Assembly (NCBI RefSeq): GCF_041260155.1
Contig: NC_091948.1
Location: forward strand, 3,084,001 to 3,148,000
DNA: 64,000 bases
Direction: 5' to 3'
DNA from: Ptychodera flava
Taxonomy: Eukaryota; Hemichordata; Enteropneusta; Ptychoderidae
Part shown: positions 1 through 11,900 of the stretch, in pieces
Numbering within the stretch: position 1 is the first letter of the stretch
How the letters are laid out: each line of letters begins with the position of its first letter
Made by a program: the position numbers and the translations under genes
The notes under the pieces: model-generated
The model's database searches: none
The model's input: only the letters and a program-made list of their open reading frames with translations
What the model was told of the DNA's origin: nothing

Positions 1-1135
1 GGGATTCCGACGAGCTCTACCAATGAATCATTTTTTTCACGGACTCGTAGAGCAAAGTTGAAAGAAATTAAAACAGATTTGTCTGCTTCGACGCCATGCT
101 GCATGTGTGCTTGATCAAAATTTGGGAACAGCGAGACACGATGATCGTGCACGGTTGGCATTTATATAATTTGTCGCAACATTTCTGTCAATCACTCACT
201 TTCAGAAACTATCGCTAGCCTGAAAATTAGCAACGTAATTCATAGGCACAGCTGACATGATAACGTGCCTAACGTGATAACGTGTGGACTACGATGCCGA
301 TTTTTCAGACAACGCCCAGAGAATCCGAAACTTTCCACACAAAATGAGTGATTGACAGAAATGTGTTGCAACAAATTTCGTCTGGTTGTCGCCTAAGCTC
401 AGTCGTGGGGAGTGCTTTCGGTGTTATCCTTTGCGTATAGAAAACGCATAACGATGAAAAAAATGCGTAGAGAGTCAATTTCAATGCGTAAATACGCACG
501 ATTTTTGCGTAAACGCGAACTCTGGATATTGAAGTTTCATGTGACTTTTGAAGGTTTGTCAGAATTCAATGAAAGTAACAAGTACTGGGGATATTTGGAG
601 GAAATTTACAATGGCAAATAAATCTCATAGGATACAACATACTTTGCCATTGGGTTACACATACACACATTACTTGATCAATGTTTGCTTTGAAAATTTC
701 AACTTTCACAAAATCAACACAAGAGAATGAGATCCAATCTAGTCCCCCTACTGTACACCTGCCCGAGTTTCAGCATTGCTTTGTGAGCTCTAGGAAAGTT
801 CAAAAGAAACATGATGATATGGGTGGCAGAAGCACTGTCAGCTCTCATGTATTTTTTATGTCACCCTAACTGACTGTTTAATAGCTTTCAGACACTAATC
901 ACTAAGTGTAAAAGGGCGCCACCTAGCAGCAAGTTGGACAAGGTTGCCGACTTTAAAGTCACCCATCACTTCAGTAGAAGCTCTTCCTTATGCAAGATTT
1001 CAACAAGGTATAAATTGGATGTAATTACAGTATGCAGCTGATGAGTATCACTTGAATAAAATTTTGCTAGAAAACTGTTGTTGCTGATAAAAATCATTAT
1101 TTTCTACTTGGATCAGGACAAAAACACTGTGTTTT
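1..1135. other. Intergenic, no gene seen
   Basis: No conserved protein is encoded here; the short open frames are AT-rich and unlike any family I recognise. The last 200 bases or so probably include the 3' untranslated region of the minus-strand TIR gene, but no unambiguous poly(A) signal is visible on that strand. Confidence 0.5.
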
Positions 1136-1947
1136 CTATTTTAGATCAATCTGTTTGTTGTTTTTGTGCTGTGTTTTTGAAGTGTTCTTGTTGCTGGCCT
1201 GGAAAGGTGAGCCCATGCTGTAGCTACTAGAGCTGTCAGGTGATATACCACTGCTGCTGTAGCTGCTTCCACTGGGAGAGATTGACACTTCTTCCGTGGA
1301 GATGCCCATTGTGTTCTCCAATCGCTTCCAGAAGTGTTTGGCTGTGTACTTGACACCAGCAACAGTCTTCAGTGCACTTGGGGCTTCCTTCTTCTCCAGA
1401 TCGACGTAAATTGGAATCACGCAGAACTTGCGTTTGTGACTTTCCAATGCTCGTATGAGGCTGTGGTGAATGAGCTTTTCAAACCATGCAGACTGAATCG
1501 ACTTCCGCGATATAACAATGAGAATCTTCTCACTATTATCGACGCCCCTGTCAATATTGCGAAACTTGTCAGCACCAATAATGAAGTCCCTGTCCTCTAT
1601 GAATCCTTGAAGCTTGTGCTTATCTTCCAAGAAATCTATCAGTTCATAGGCTACTTGCTCATCTACCTTATCATACCACAATGTAAAGTCATAGCTTTCC
1701 TCTTTGGATTCCCTGCTAGAAGATGAGTGCTCTGTTTCACCAGGCGATGAATGAGAACTTGACACTGTTGCATCCTGGGCGTTTCTTGCTGACCCTGCAC
1801 TGTGGTGGAGTAGCTCTCAGGTGATGCGTCCACGGCTACATCTGACACCATGGATCTGCTGTTGGTTGACGATATCGATGACACCCCTGAGTCTGTACCT
1901 GATGCCATGGTTGATAGGATCGTTGTCAATGGTCACATGTCACAATT
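1136..1947 (-). CDS. TIR-domain adaptor protein (terminal coding exon, apparent frame break)
   Basis: Predicted cytosolic adaptor for Toll-like or IL-1-type receptor signalling. The open frame ending at TAG 1136-1138 encodes a serine-rich leader (SSSHSSPGETEHSSSSRESK) and then one TIR domain. Visible motifs are box 1 YDFTLWY, box 2 RDFIIGA, a core strand ILIVIS, the CVIPIYVDL strand and box 3 FWKRLENTMG, followed by a serine-rich tail. The segment resembles the TIR domains of MyD88 and TIRAP. No death domain is visible upstream, which argues against MyD88 itself. A TTTTTGCAG acceptor ends at 1948, so an upstream noncoding exon is likely. The best start context (CAACCATGGC, ATG at 1908) opens a Ser/Thr-rich frame that differs from the TIR frame by one base. 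Either a base is missing between about 1700 and 1825 or a different upstream exon is used. The TIR domain is certain; the N terminus is not. Confidence 0.8.
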
Positions 1948-2132
1948 CTGCAAAAATATGAAATTAATTTGATTTCGGCAAGGCGTTCAAATTAAGAATG
2001 TGAATGGAAAACAGATTTATCTTATGTGCAGCATAATTTGAGTAGAAAACAATGAAGAATGGTCGTGTACCGTGCTCATATAAAGCATTTGCTCATTTTG
2101 GCCACATATGGCCTGGCTGTACGTCATATTGA

Positions 2133-2742
2133 TAGAACATTAGCTGCAAATTGTAGCTCTACGGTGAGGCAGTCGGTGAGTCTTGGTTTGCGACATCGCT
2201 CACCAGTAGAGCTACAATGCCGAAGGCCCTGTAGCATACAAAATAAGCGCGCCACAGATGGCGCGGCATTTTCATGTAAAATCCCACATATTTACTGCAT
2301 TGGTCGTACCGATTTATCACTACTGAGACTAAACACTATACTTCACTAACCTTGTCGTTTATGGGGTTTGGTATTAGCACAGACACTTCGATCGCGTTCC
2401 ATAAACATTGAGCGTGTTTCTGGGAGCCGCCATTACCGTAAGTGGGTCATGGCGGCTCCAAAAATGTTTTTGGAACGCGATCGACGTATTTGAACAAATA
2501 CCAAAGCCCATACACGACAAGGTTGGTGTAGTATAGTGTTTAATCTTCAGTAGTGATAAATCAGTATGACCAAATGCAGTAAATATATGGGATTTTACAT
2601 CAAAATGCCATGCCATGTGCAGCTTGCTTATTTTGTATGCTTCAGGGCCTTCGGCATTGTAGTTCTACTGTGAGCGAGGTCGCAAAACCAAAACTCACCG
2701 ACCGCCTCACCGTAGAGCTACAATTTTGCAGCTATAGAACAT
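2133..2742. mobile_element. hAT-like foldback MITE with 8-bp target-site duplication
   Basis: Element 2141-2734 is almost entirely an imperfect palindrome with arms of about 300 bp meeting near 2437. Both ends read inward as TAGCTGCAAA(A)TTGTAGCTCT. It is flanked by an exact 8-bp direct repeat TAGAACAT at 2133-2140 and 2735-2742. An 8-bp duplication and lack of coding capacity suggest a non-autonomous hAT-type foldback element. The arms have diverged by scattered substitutions and small indels, so this is not a very recent insertion. Confidence 0.85.
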
Positions 2743-3280
2743 GAAGCAAGGATAGGAAGAGGCGCATGCCTTTACAGTTTGGAAACGGAGAAAAGACCAA
2801 GTATACGCAAATTACACACTTTCGAAAGTGTGGCTTCAGCTCACGACAAGAATTCTAGCCTGTGTACCGTGGGATTCCCAACTTCCGAATCCGCCTACAC
2901 AAATGCGGGGATTCCAGCACATCTACAGATTGCCATGTTCGTGTTGAGCTTCAACTACATCCCGTCGAGTCACAGAAATTTATACTTTAATTTGAAACTA
3001 GAGCAACAGCGAATGCGTTAAATGTGCCGAACAACAATGGCCAGCGAAAGCTTTTAAATATAGCTTTCTCTTTGCCATTCATTTGTTATCAATCGTGCGA
3101 TTACACTAGGTCGAGTCTGATTGTAACCGGAAGAGCGATGTAGCAAATTGACATGTTTACTGATATGATGGATGCACATTACCCCCCTTTCGACTTGCAA
3201 TGACACAAAGTCCGTAGAGCTGGCACTTACCTTGTTCGATATCTTATGAAAATAATATGTTGTTTTTCTCTACACACAAA

Positions 3281-3510
3281 CTATATATAAGTTACCTCCT
3301 CCGTACTCCGGAGTCCGTACCGTCACGATCGTACGTCGCGACCGTCACACAAGTATTCACCATCCGCCAATCAAAAATTTACTTCCGGGTTATTGCAGCG
3401 CCCTCAACATTTCAGGCACCTACGTGAGTCACGACAGCGAAAGACTGTGGAAAGTGGTGGGCAGACGTTTATACAGAAACATCAGTATTTTATCGGGTGA
3501 TTAGATTGAA
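3281..3510 (+). promoter_or_regulatory. PRCC promoter: CCAAT box and ETS site
   Basis: A CCAAT box (3367-3371) lies 9 bases before ACTTCCGG (3381-3388), the reverse complement of an ETS/GABP site, about 130 bases upstream of the PRCC start codon. NF-Y plus ETS sites are typical of housekeeping promoters. A TATATAA string near 3283-3290 could be a TATA box, but it would imply a 5' UTR of about 200 bases, so I weight it less. Confidence 0.45.
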
Positions 3511-5945
3511 ATGTCTTTAGTCAACTACGGGAGCAGCGATGAAAGCGACAGCGAGGAGGAAAACATGCATATGCCGAAGTCAACTGCCTCATCATCAGGA
3601 GACTCGTTCAGTAGTACTACAGCACGCAAACAAACTCCGCTTCCGGTTTCTTCGGCACGGTCACTCTTGTCCAGTTTGCCTCCTCCAAAATCTGCTTCAG
3701 TGGACACCGGTAAGCTGTTGATAATTCAAAGCAAAGATTAAACCCAGGGCTTATAGCCTTTGCTTTAAGCATAGATTTACTGTCTCGTGACTCAAACGGA
3801 AACATATCAGGAAAGTCTTCGTCTGGGTCCACGAAACGTATTAACACTGTCACTTGTTTGGTGCTCAAACTACTCATCAACCAGAGTGTTTACCTGTGAT
3901 GGAGCTCGGAGGCAAAAATATTCTACCTCCATAGATGGAGGGACTGTGGATGGTATAAATCTAGTGATATTCAAGCAATGTTGACAAAAATCAGGACAAC
4001 ATTGCCGACAAAGTTATGACCTCAACAACTTTTGTATTACGAAAACTGTCTTATTGTGATATCAGCTGTTGAGTGAGCTGCTGCAAGCATCCACATTTTC
4101 CCCAACAAACTGCAGCTCTCTGTTTGAAACGTTCACTGTTAAAACAGGAATATTCCCCACCATCAGTACTGACTGTCTTTTCTATACCTGCTTCAAAGCA
4201 ACAAAAGTAGTCTCTGTCAGTTAAAGGTACACACAGTTACCATGGAAGGAGAAAATCTAACCAATCACAGATTTTAAGCGGGTGGCCGTTTTTTTTTTTA
4301 AAACAGCGCCCTCACATGGGCATTTTGAATACTAAGGAACGCCCCTTTGACCATATATGGGCATATGTAGATTACAGGTGATTGTATACCTTTAAGCATG
4401 TTCTAGACTCTCGCCAGTCGCTTGTACCGCTTGGTCTCGCGTATTGGCGTAGCTTCCGGTATTTGCTGGTACAAGCGACTGTTACGCCTCACGCAATCCC
4501 CCTTGCTATTACATATTCATGAGGTATCGCATCATAGTAATGGGTGGGGTAACAATACCATATTTGGATAGTGGAAGGTCATCCTCCAGGTCATACATTC
4601 ATGTAGCTGTGGAAACGCAGCTATCTGTTGGCGGGGTAGCGGGCATCGCTATGCGGGTCAAAGGTCAACCCCGCCACGGATAGCTGCGGGCCAACTGCCA
4701 GCGAAAGTGGGTCTATTACGACGACACAATATGTATCGGAACTTTGAACGGCAAAATAAACCACAGTGAGCGTAATTCAATAAAATGACCTATACCTGCC
4801 TGAACTCTGATTATTGCTCATTCCATAGCTCCTTTTGTGAACAAACGTCTCATTCCCTAGCTCCTTTTGTGAACAAACGTCTCTCGTTCGAACGTGATCT
4901 TATTAGCATATCAATAGAAGTCAAAGTTCGCTGCTGGAGTGAAAATCTTGAGTACTCCTTGGAAAATCAGCCGAATTACGTAAACGAACCAGAAATTTTG
5001 TTCACAAAATTTTGCCCTTCCTTTACCACAGCCGCACTGTGTTTTTTATGTCGACAGTCGTTGTCTGGGAAGCGCATATAATCAAGGAATAGCGCTGCAG
5101 TTTAAGCCCACCCCTTTCCATGTCACTTGTTGTGACATCACCGTCGCCTTTTTCATACGGTTTTGTGAGGGCGCATACAAGGTATAACAGTCTTCGTGCC
5201 TTCCGCACTCGATCTCACGCCTTCGGCGCTCAATCGCCCACGTTTGATTGCTACCACACTTTAATAAAGTGAATCCGGTCAAAGAAGGCACGAGGGACTG
5301 TCGACAGTCTAAGCATGTTCCTGCATCCAAATTTAGTTCACCTATGTGCCTATGCCTGTGCTGTATCCCAGGAAGTGTCCTTTTGCTGTATGTTCAACCC
5401 ACCCCCAAAAAGTTGTAAACAGAAGCAAGCTAATTGCCTTTCCTGCAGGAACTGTTTCAGAAATATATTGTGCTTTTCTGCTGCAACTTCCATAGTGTAC
5501 AAAGTCTTAATAAAGTCAAAATTTGTTGCAGATGTAGTTACCATTGGATATGGCAAAGGGACAAAAACCATGTCTGAAAGTACAAATACAGAAACTTCTG
5601 TAAAGCAAGGTGGTCAGCCATCTTCAACCACAGATCGGCCAATGAGATCCCTGAATCTACCTCCTCCAAAGAAAGGCCAGCCTGTCAAAATTACTGTACC
5701 ATCATTGCCAGATGTGAGTATCAACAAGGGTTATCAGCGACAGTCGCCTAGTGTATAAATTTAATATGTTATTTACAGTGCAGGATTGGCTAAACCAATG
5801 CGTGGACACCCTTGTATGCCTTGTGACTGTGGATAAATTAATCATTTACTGTGGATAAATTAATCATTTGATAACTTTGTCTTTTTTTGTCCTTTATGGT
5901 ATGTACAATGCACTGAGACGTATGTGTAGTGCGTTTGTTAAGAAT

Positions 5946-5981
<36 letters not shown>

Positions 5982-8900
5982 TAATAATAGAGCAAGGGTC
6001 CTCTTTTCTCTTCACCATTGGAAACAATTAAACCTAAGTACAGAAAATTGTAACCAAAATGCTTGTAAGACAAGGCATTATCAGTTTGTTGCCAGCGCTT
6101 GTGCACTACTTTTGTCACCATGTCTATTTCTTGAATCAGATTTTAAAATGTGTTACACCGTACAAGTCAATGTCAGCAGGAGCCAATTCCAGTTTTTATG
6201 TCATCCAAACCACACATACCAAAAAAGCATCTGTTCATGTCTTAACAATGCAACTATATTTGTTGTGATCATCTTCAGCCTGACTCTGATGAGGACGAGC
6301 CAGCTCCAAAGAAAGCCAGACCAAGTTCCCAGGTATGTTATCTTAGTCCCGGATAATAACAGTACAGGTCTTACATACATGGAATACTGTTTTTCTCCTT
6401 CTCCTTACAATGGAGATTTTTTTTTTCAATAACTGATGTGGCTGTCAGGAGTAAGTAGTGCTGGAAAATATTTTGCTCTTCCCTAGGGAAATTGGAAAGA
6501 AGACTGCAGAGTGGCTCTGTGTCTTCCATGAAATGGAAAATTGCTAACTTACGACTTAAGTGCAAAATCGATTCAGATCATGAATCGGGATTATTTTCAG
6601 AATATTGCAAGTGTGAATGTTACAATGTGACAATTGTTAGTAAAGAAATACTAGAATGTGATTTTGTCTGTATGTCATCAGTTCATACAGGCTTTGGTCC
6701 CTATGCTGTGATTGCCAAATTGTGTCAGTGACCTTAAGTGCTCTGTCGTTATTGTTCGTCACTTCAAAGTATCAATAAATTTTTTCCAACTATGCTATTG
6801 CACTATGAAGCTGCACTCAAAATTTACTGTTCTATCTCTATAGGGTTCTGGACTGTTTGCGTTGCTTCCCCAACCAAAACATGCCATAGCAAAGGAAAAC
6901 AACAGGATCCTCATCCCACACACACTGACCAAGAAACCAAGTGTACAGAAACCACAGGTGAAGACACCAGCCACATCAACTAAACCACAGACATCCAAGC
7001 CAGCTGTCAGGACATCTGGAATGGCAGGATTTTTAAATTACGGCAGTGATGAAGACGACGAACCGAGTAGTTTCTTTTCTCTTGATGAAAAAGATACTCA
7101 AAAGTTAAATACTGAGAGACAAGTCCAGAATGTGAAATCAGAAAATGTTTCATCCACTGTGAATCAGACTTTGAATACCAAAATTTCTTCAGGTCAGGAT
7201 ACTCCACTGGCTTTCAAAAATTCACAGTCAAATTTGCATCAGAACAATTCAATATCTATGCAACAGGCAGCAAAAATTCCTCCAGTGAGTGACCATCTTG
7301 CATCCTCATCAGCGACTAGTACAATGCCAATGAACAGAGCAGATGCACCTCTTGATTTCAGTCGAAGTTCAAATGCCGTGAGTTCATCCAGCCATGGATA
7401 TGGAGCCAGTGGCAATTCCTATGGCTACAGTCAACAGTATCAACACAGCTACCAGGATTACAACCAACCGTATCAAGAACCCTACCAACAGGTGCTGGTC
7501 TGCTAATATGTACACTTTAACCATCAAAAGATTTTGAATTTTATCTTTTTGGGAGGTTTTCGTGTTTTTCACCAGTGATGATGAAAATGGGTATGAATTT
7601 TGTACGATAGTTAAAAAAATAAGATCTTGCTTCTTTTGCTGAAGATGAAATATGCACAACTGTGTGCCTCATCCTGCTACATGAAGTATTCGTACTTTCA
7701 TTCAGCCATCAAACAAGGCAAATGGAAACAAAACTTTTATGTAGCAATCTGTTAGGTACATCCAGTTGTTTAGAAATACATGAGTATAACAACACAAATA
7801 CTTGTTTTGTTAAGTGTAGTAGAATCTACTAGGTGTATAAATGAATGTTTGGTGGCTTCAAAATAAATTCACTGACCATGTCAAAAAATCCAACTGTAAG
7901 GTTACCACTTTATCTTTCACAGAATAACAAAATGTTATCACCAGCTCTAACTCAGCTGTATTTGCCTTTCAGTATACTGTTACAGAAGATCAATCCAGTG
8001 GTTACCTTGGCAACAATCAGGAGCAGTACCAAGCCGCTGAGAGTACATCACATGATGATTACATCAATGATGAAGGGGTGAGTCCTGGCATTGTAACTGC
8101 TTGCACACACTGTAGTTTGCATGTAGATGTTGATTTTGTTGTCAAGATTACTTCAAATGTCGTCAGATGCATGTCGATTTGTTTTGTGATACGATCTAAT
8201 TTGGCTGCCAGGCAGCCATTTTATTACGATTTTTTCATGTACAGAGCCATTACTCAGGTACGTTTCGACCGATTTATTCAAGTTGGTACAAGGACATTGA
8301 CCTATGTCATACATATGCATGTCAATTTGTTTTGTGATAAGATCCAATATGGCTGCCGGGGGGCCATTTTATTTTGATTTTTTTCATGTACAGAGCCATT
8401 ACTCAGGCATCATTCAAACGACTTTATTCAAAGTTGGTACAAGGACATTGACCAATGTCATAGCTATGCACATCAATTTGTTTTATGATATGCCACAGTG
8501 CGGCCATTTTGTTATGATTTTTTCATGCACAGAGCCATAACTCAGGAATATCTCAACCGATTTTATTCAAAGTCGGTACAAGGACATTGACCTATGTCAT
8601 ACACATGCACATTGATTTGTTTTGTGATACAATCAAATATGGCTGCCATGTGGCCATTTTGTGACGTTTTTTCATGTCCGGAACCATAACTCAGACATGT
8701 ATCAAGCGAATTTATTCAAAGTTGGTACAAGGAGATTGACCAATGTCATACATATGCACATTAATTTGTTTTGTGATACAATCTAATATGGCTGCTGTGC
8801 GGCCATTTATTTTTATGATTTTTAGTCCCCACGGACACCGTCCGGGGGACTTATAGTTTGGTCATGTCCGTGCGTGCGTCCGTGCGTGCCGTCCGTCCGT

Positions 8901-11900
8901 CCGTCGTGCTCCGTCCGTTCACGCAGATATCTCGGAGATGCAAGGAGCGATTTCATTCGAACTTGGTACAAGGATTACTTCATATGTCATACAGATGCAC
9001 GTCGATTGTTTTGTGATATGATCCAATATGGCCGCCAGGCGGCCATTTTATTACGATATTTTCATGTACAGAGCCATAACTCAGACATGTTTCAACCGAT
9101 TTTATTCAAAGTTGGTACAAGGACATTGACCAGTGTCATAGATATGCATGTCGATTTGTTTTGTGATACGATCCAATATGGCCGCCAGGCGGCCATTTTA
9201 TTACAATTTTTTCATGTACAGAGCCATAACTCAGACATGTTTCAACCAATTTTATTCAAAGTTGGTACAAGGACATTGACCAATGTCATAGATATGCAAG
9301 TGTATTTGTTTTGTGATACGATCCAATATGGCCGCCTGGCGGCCATTTTATTACAATTTTTTCATGTACAGAGCCATAACTCAGACATGTTTCAACCAAT
9401 TTTATTCAAAGTTGGTACAAGGACATTGACCAATGTCATAGATATGCAAGTCTATTTGTTTTGTGATACGATCCAATATGGCCGCCTGGCGGCCATTTTA
9501 TTATGATTTTTTCATGTACAGAGCCATAACTCAGACATGTTTCTACCGATTTTATTCAAAGTTGGTACAAGGACATTGACCAATGTCATAGATATGCAAG
9601 TCTATTTGTTTGTGATACGATCCAATATGGCCGCCTGGCGGCCATTTTATTACGATTTTTTCATGTACAGAGCCATACCTCTGACATGTTTCAACCGATT
9701 TTATTCAAAGTTGGTACAAGGACATTGACCAATGTCATAGATATGCATGTCAATTTGTTTTGTGATACGATCCAATATGGCCGCCAGGCGGCCATTTTAT
9801 TACAATTTTTTCATGTACAGAGCCATAACTCAGACATGTTTCAACCAATTTTATTCAAAGTTGGTACAAGGACATTGACCAATGTCATAGATATGCATGT
9901 CGATTTGTTTTGTGATACGATCCAATATGGCCGCCTGGCGGCCATTTTATTACAATTTTTTCATGTATAGAGCCAAAACTCAGGCATATCTCAACCGATT
10001 TTATTCCAAGTTGGTACAAGGACATTGACCTATGTCATACATATGTACGTCTATTTGGTTTGTGATACGATCCAATATGGCCGCTAGGCAGCCATTTTAT
10101 TACGATGTTTTCATGTACAGAGCCGTAATACTCAGACATGTATCAAGCGAATTTATTCAAAGTTGGTACAAGGAGATTGACTACTGTCATACATATGCAT
10201 GTCAATTTGTTATGTGATACGATCCAATATGGCTGCCGTGCGGCCATTTTGTTACGATTTTTTCATGTACAGAGCCATAATACTCAGGCATATCTCAAAC
10301 GATTTTATTCAAAGTTGGTACAAGGACATTAACCTATGTCATACATATGTAGGTCTTTTTTGTATGTAGGTCATTCTTGGCCATTGAGCGTATCTGTATC
10401 AAAGTATTTTTATCACAGACCTAATTAATGAAGAGGACTCTATCCTCTCTGAGGACATGTAATCAAAGTACCCATTAACAAGTGGGGACTGTGTCATCAA
10501 CGATGACTTGTTTCATGTACAGAGCCATAACTCAGGCATATCTCAACCGATTTTATTCAAAGTTGGTACAAGGACATTGACCTATGTCATACATATGCAC
10601 ATTGATTTGTTTTGTGATACGATCCATATGGCCGCCGTATAGCCATTTTATTAAGACTTTTTCATGTCCTGAACCATAACTCAGACATGTATCAAGCAAA
10701 TATACAAAAGTATTTTTATCACAGACCTAATGAAGAGGACTCTATCCTCTCTGAGGACCTGTAATCATAGTACCCATTAACAAGTGGGGACTGTGTCATC
10801 AACGATGACTTGGTTTTTAAACCTGAGGGGATCTGATTAGTCGCTCTATAAATATTCCTTATCAGCGATCTAAGCAATCTCACGTTTACATGTCAATCAA
10901 CAAGGTATAAATTTAGATCGGGTCAAGCATCCTCAGCGGTATTCACTGGACCAGAGAACAATCGTCTGCTTGCGATGGCAGACACAAACATTGGACAGCT
11001 GCTGTCTACGTAGTCCTGGGTACGACGCTGTGTGTTCCCCCAACGTTTTACGGCCTCCCACCACATGTGGTGGGAGCTAGGCCTTACAACGTCGGGAACT
11101 CACATCGTACGCAGGACTACTGTCTACGCTCTTTTTGTTTCAAACACGGAGACCGTGTTACAATCAATTGATCGAGACGCCATCAGCGAAGACATTTACT
11201 AGAAGAGAATTTTTATTGCCTCGCTCTGCCCAATGTCGATATCCATTCCGTTTTAAGATCGATGAGTCTCCGTTGAAGAAAAAGAGCAAGTTTATGTTTC
11301 CTTTTCCTGATCTGATCATGAATCCTGAACTGCACCCGTGTATTGGTCGATATGGACAAATACACAAACAAAACACTATCGTACTCATTAAAATACACTT
11401 CCCTACACCTATTCTTAACGAAACAAACACTATTGTAACACTAACAATTGGATAGTAACGTGGGGATCCTATTTCACATATATCAGAAACGAGACAAACA
11501 CCAATGCAAGGCAAACTTTTTTATTGTAAGGTGGGGACATCCATTTTTCTACCTTTGCCATAACGAGGGTTGTTGTCGGACACAGTTTTGAATTTGGCTC
11601 ACAACCGTTTGATTTTGTCGTGACGTTGCTCCGCGGTTCTCTTGATTTCCTTTTCCCTGGCCCTGGCAGCGATGACCTCATAAACTTGCCTATCTCTCGA
11701 CCATGGACGGAAAAAAAGATTGTTTATGTCCATGCTCGACCGTCCATCATACGGATGACGTTTTTATCTCGCCAGATGGAAATGAGTATATTTTGATTTA
11801 ATTAAACTACAAATGTACTCATTTCCATCAGTTCGTCCTGCAACCAATCGCTGCCACGATCGTCCGAACTTCTTGCCTGAACACCATCCATTGTGGTAAT

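Larger units (their letters stand above)
1948..3510. other. Intergenic region between divergent TIR and PRCC genes
   Basis: This stretch holds the 5' intron of the minus-strand TIR gene (its acceptor is at 1948), a 594-bp foldback transposon at 2141-2734, and the PRCC promoter near 3300-3510. No conserved coding sequence was recognised. The first exon of the TIR gene must lie in this interval or beyond, but I could not place it. Confidence 0.5.
3710..5531 (+). other. PRCC intron 1
   Basis: The intron carries a 908-bp inverted-repeat transposon at 4404-5311, described separately. The rest is AT-rich with a T-tract near 4290 and no recognised gene. Confidence 0.75.
8143..10812 (+). mobile_element. 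Helentron-like element lacking its 5' head, split by a younger copy of the same family
   Basis: The outer element consists of 8143-8823 plus 10511-10812. It has a core of tandem units of about 150 bp and a 3' tail that ends in GTGGGGACT followed by the hairpin GTCATC-AAC-GATGAC (near 10795-10809). Its 5' head is missing: it begins inside a core unit only about 65 bases after PRCC exon 5. A second full copy (8824-10510) sits inside a T-run of its core, and removing it rejoins a normal core unit. The layout (short inverted motifs, tandem core, 3' hairpin, insertion between Ts without a clear duplication) is that of non-autonomous Helentrons. No Rep/helicase gene is present. Confidence 0.65.

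Noticed and set aside
8874-9506. 210-codon plus-strand open frame with four near-identical 50-residue repeats
   Set aside because: It is the 150-bp satellite read in frame; the period is a multiple of three and the frame breaks where a unit is one base shorter.
11135-11514. Overlapping 106- and 116-codon frames on opposite strands
   Set aside because: They lie in repetitive DNA related to 19.7-19.9 kb and show no conserved motif.
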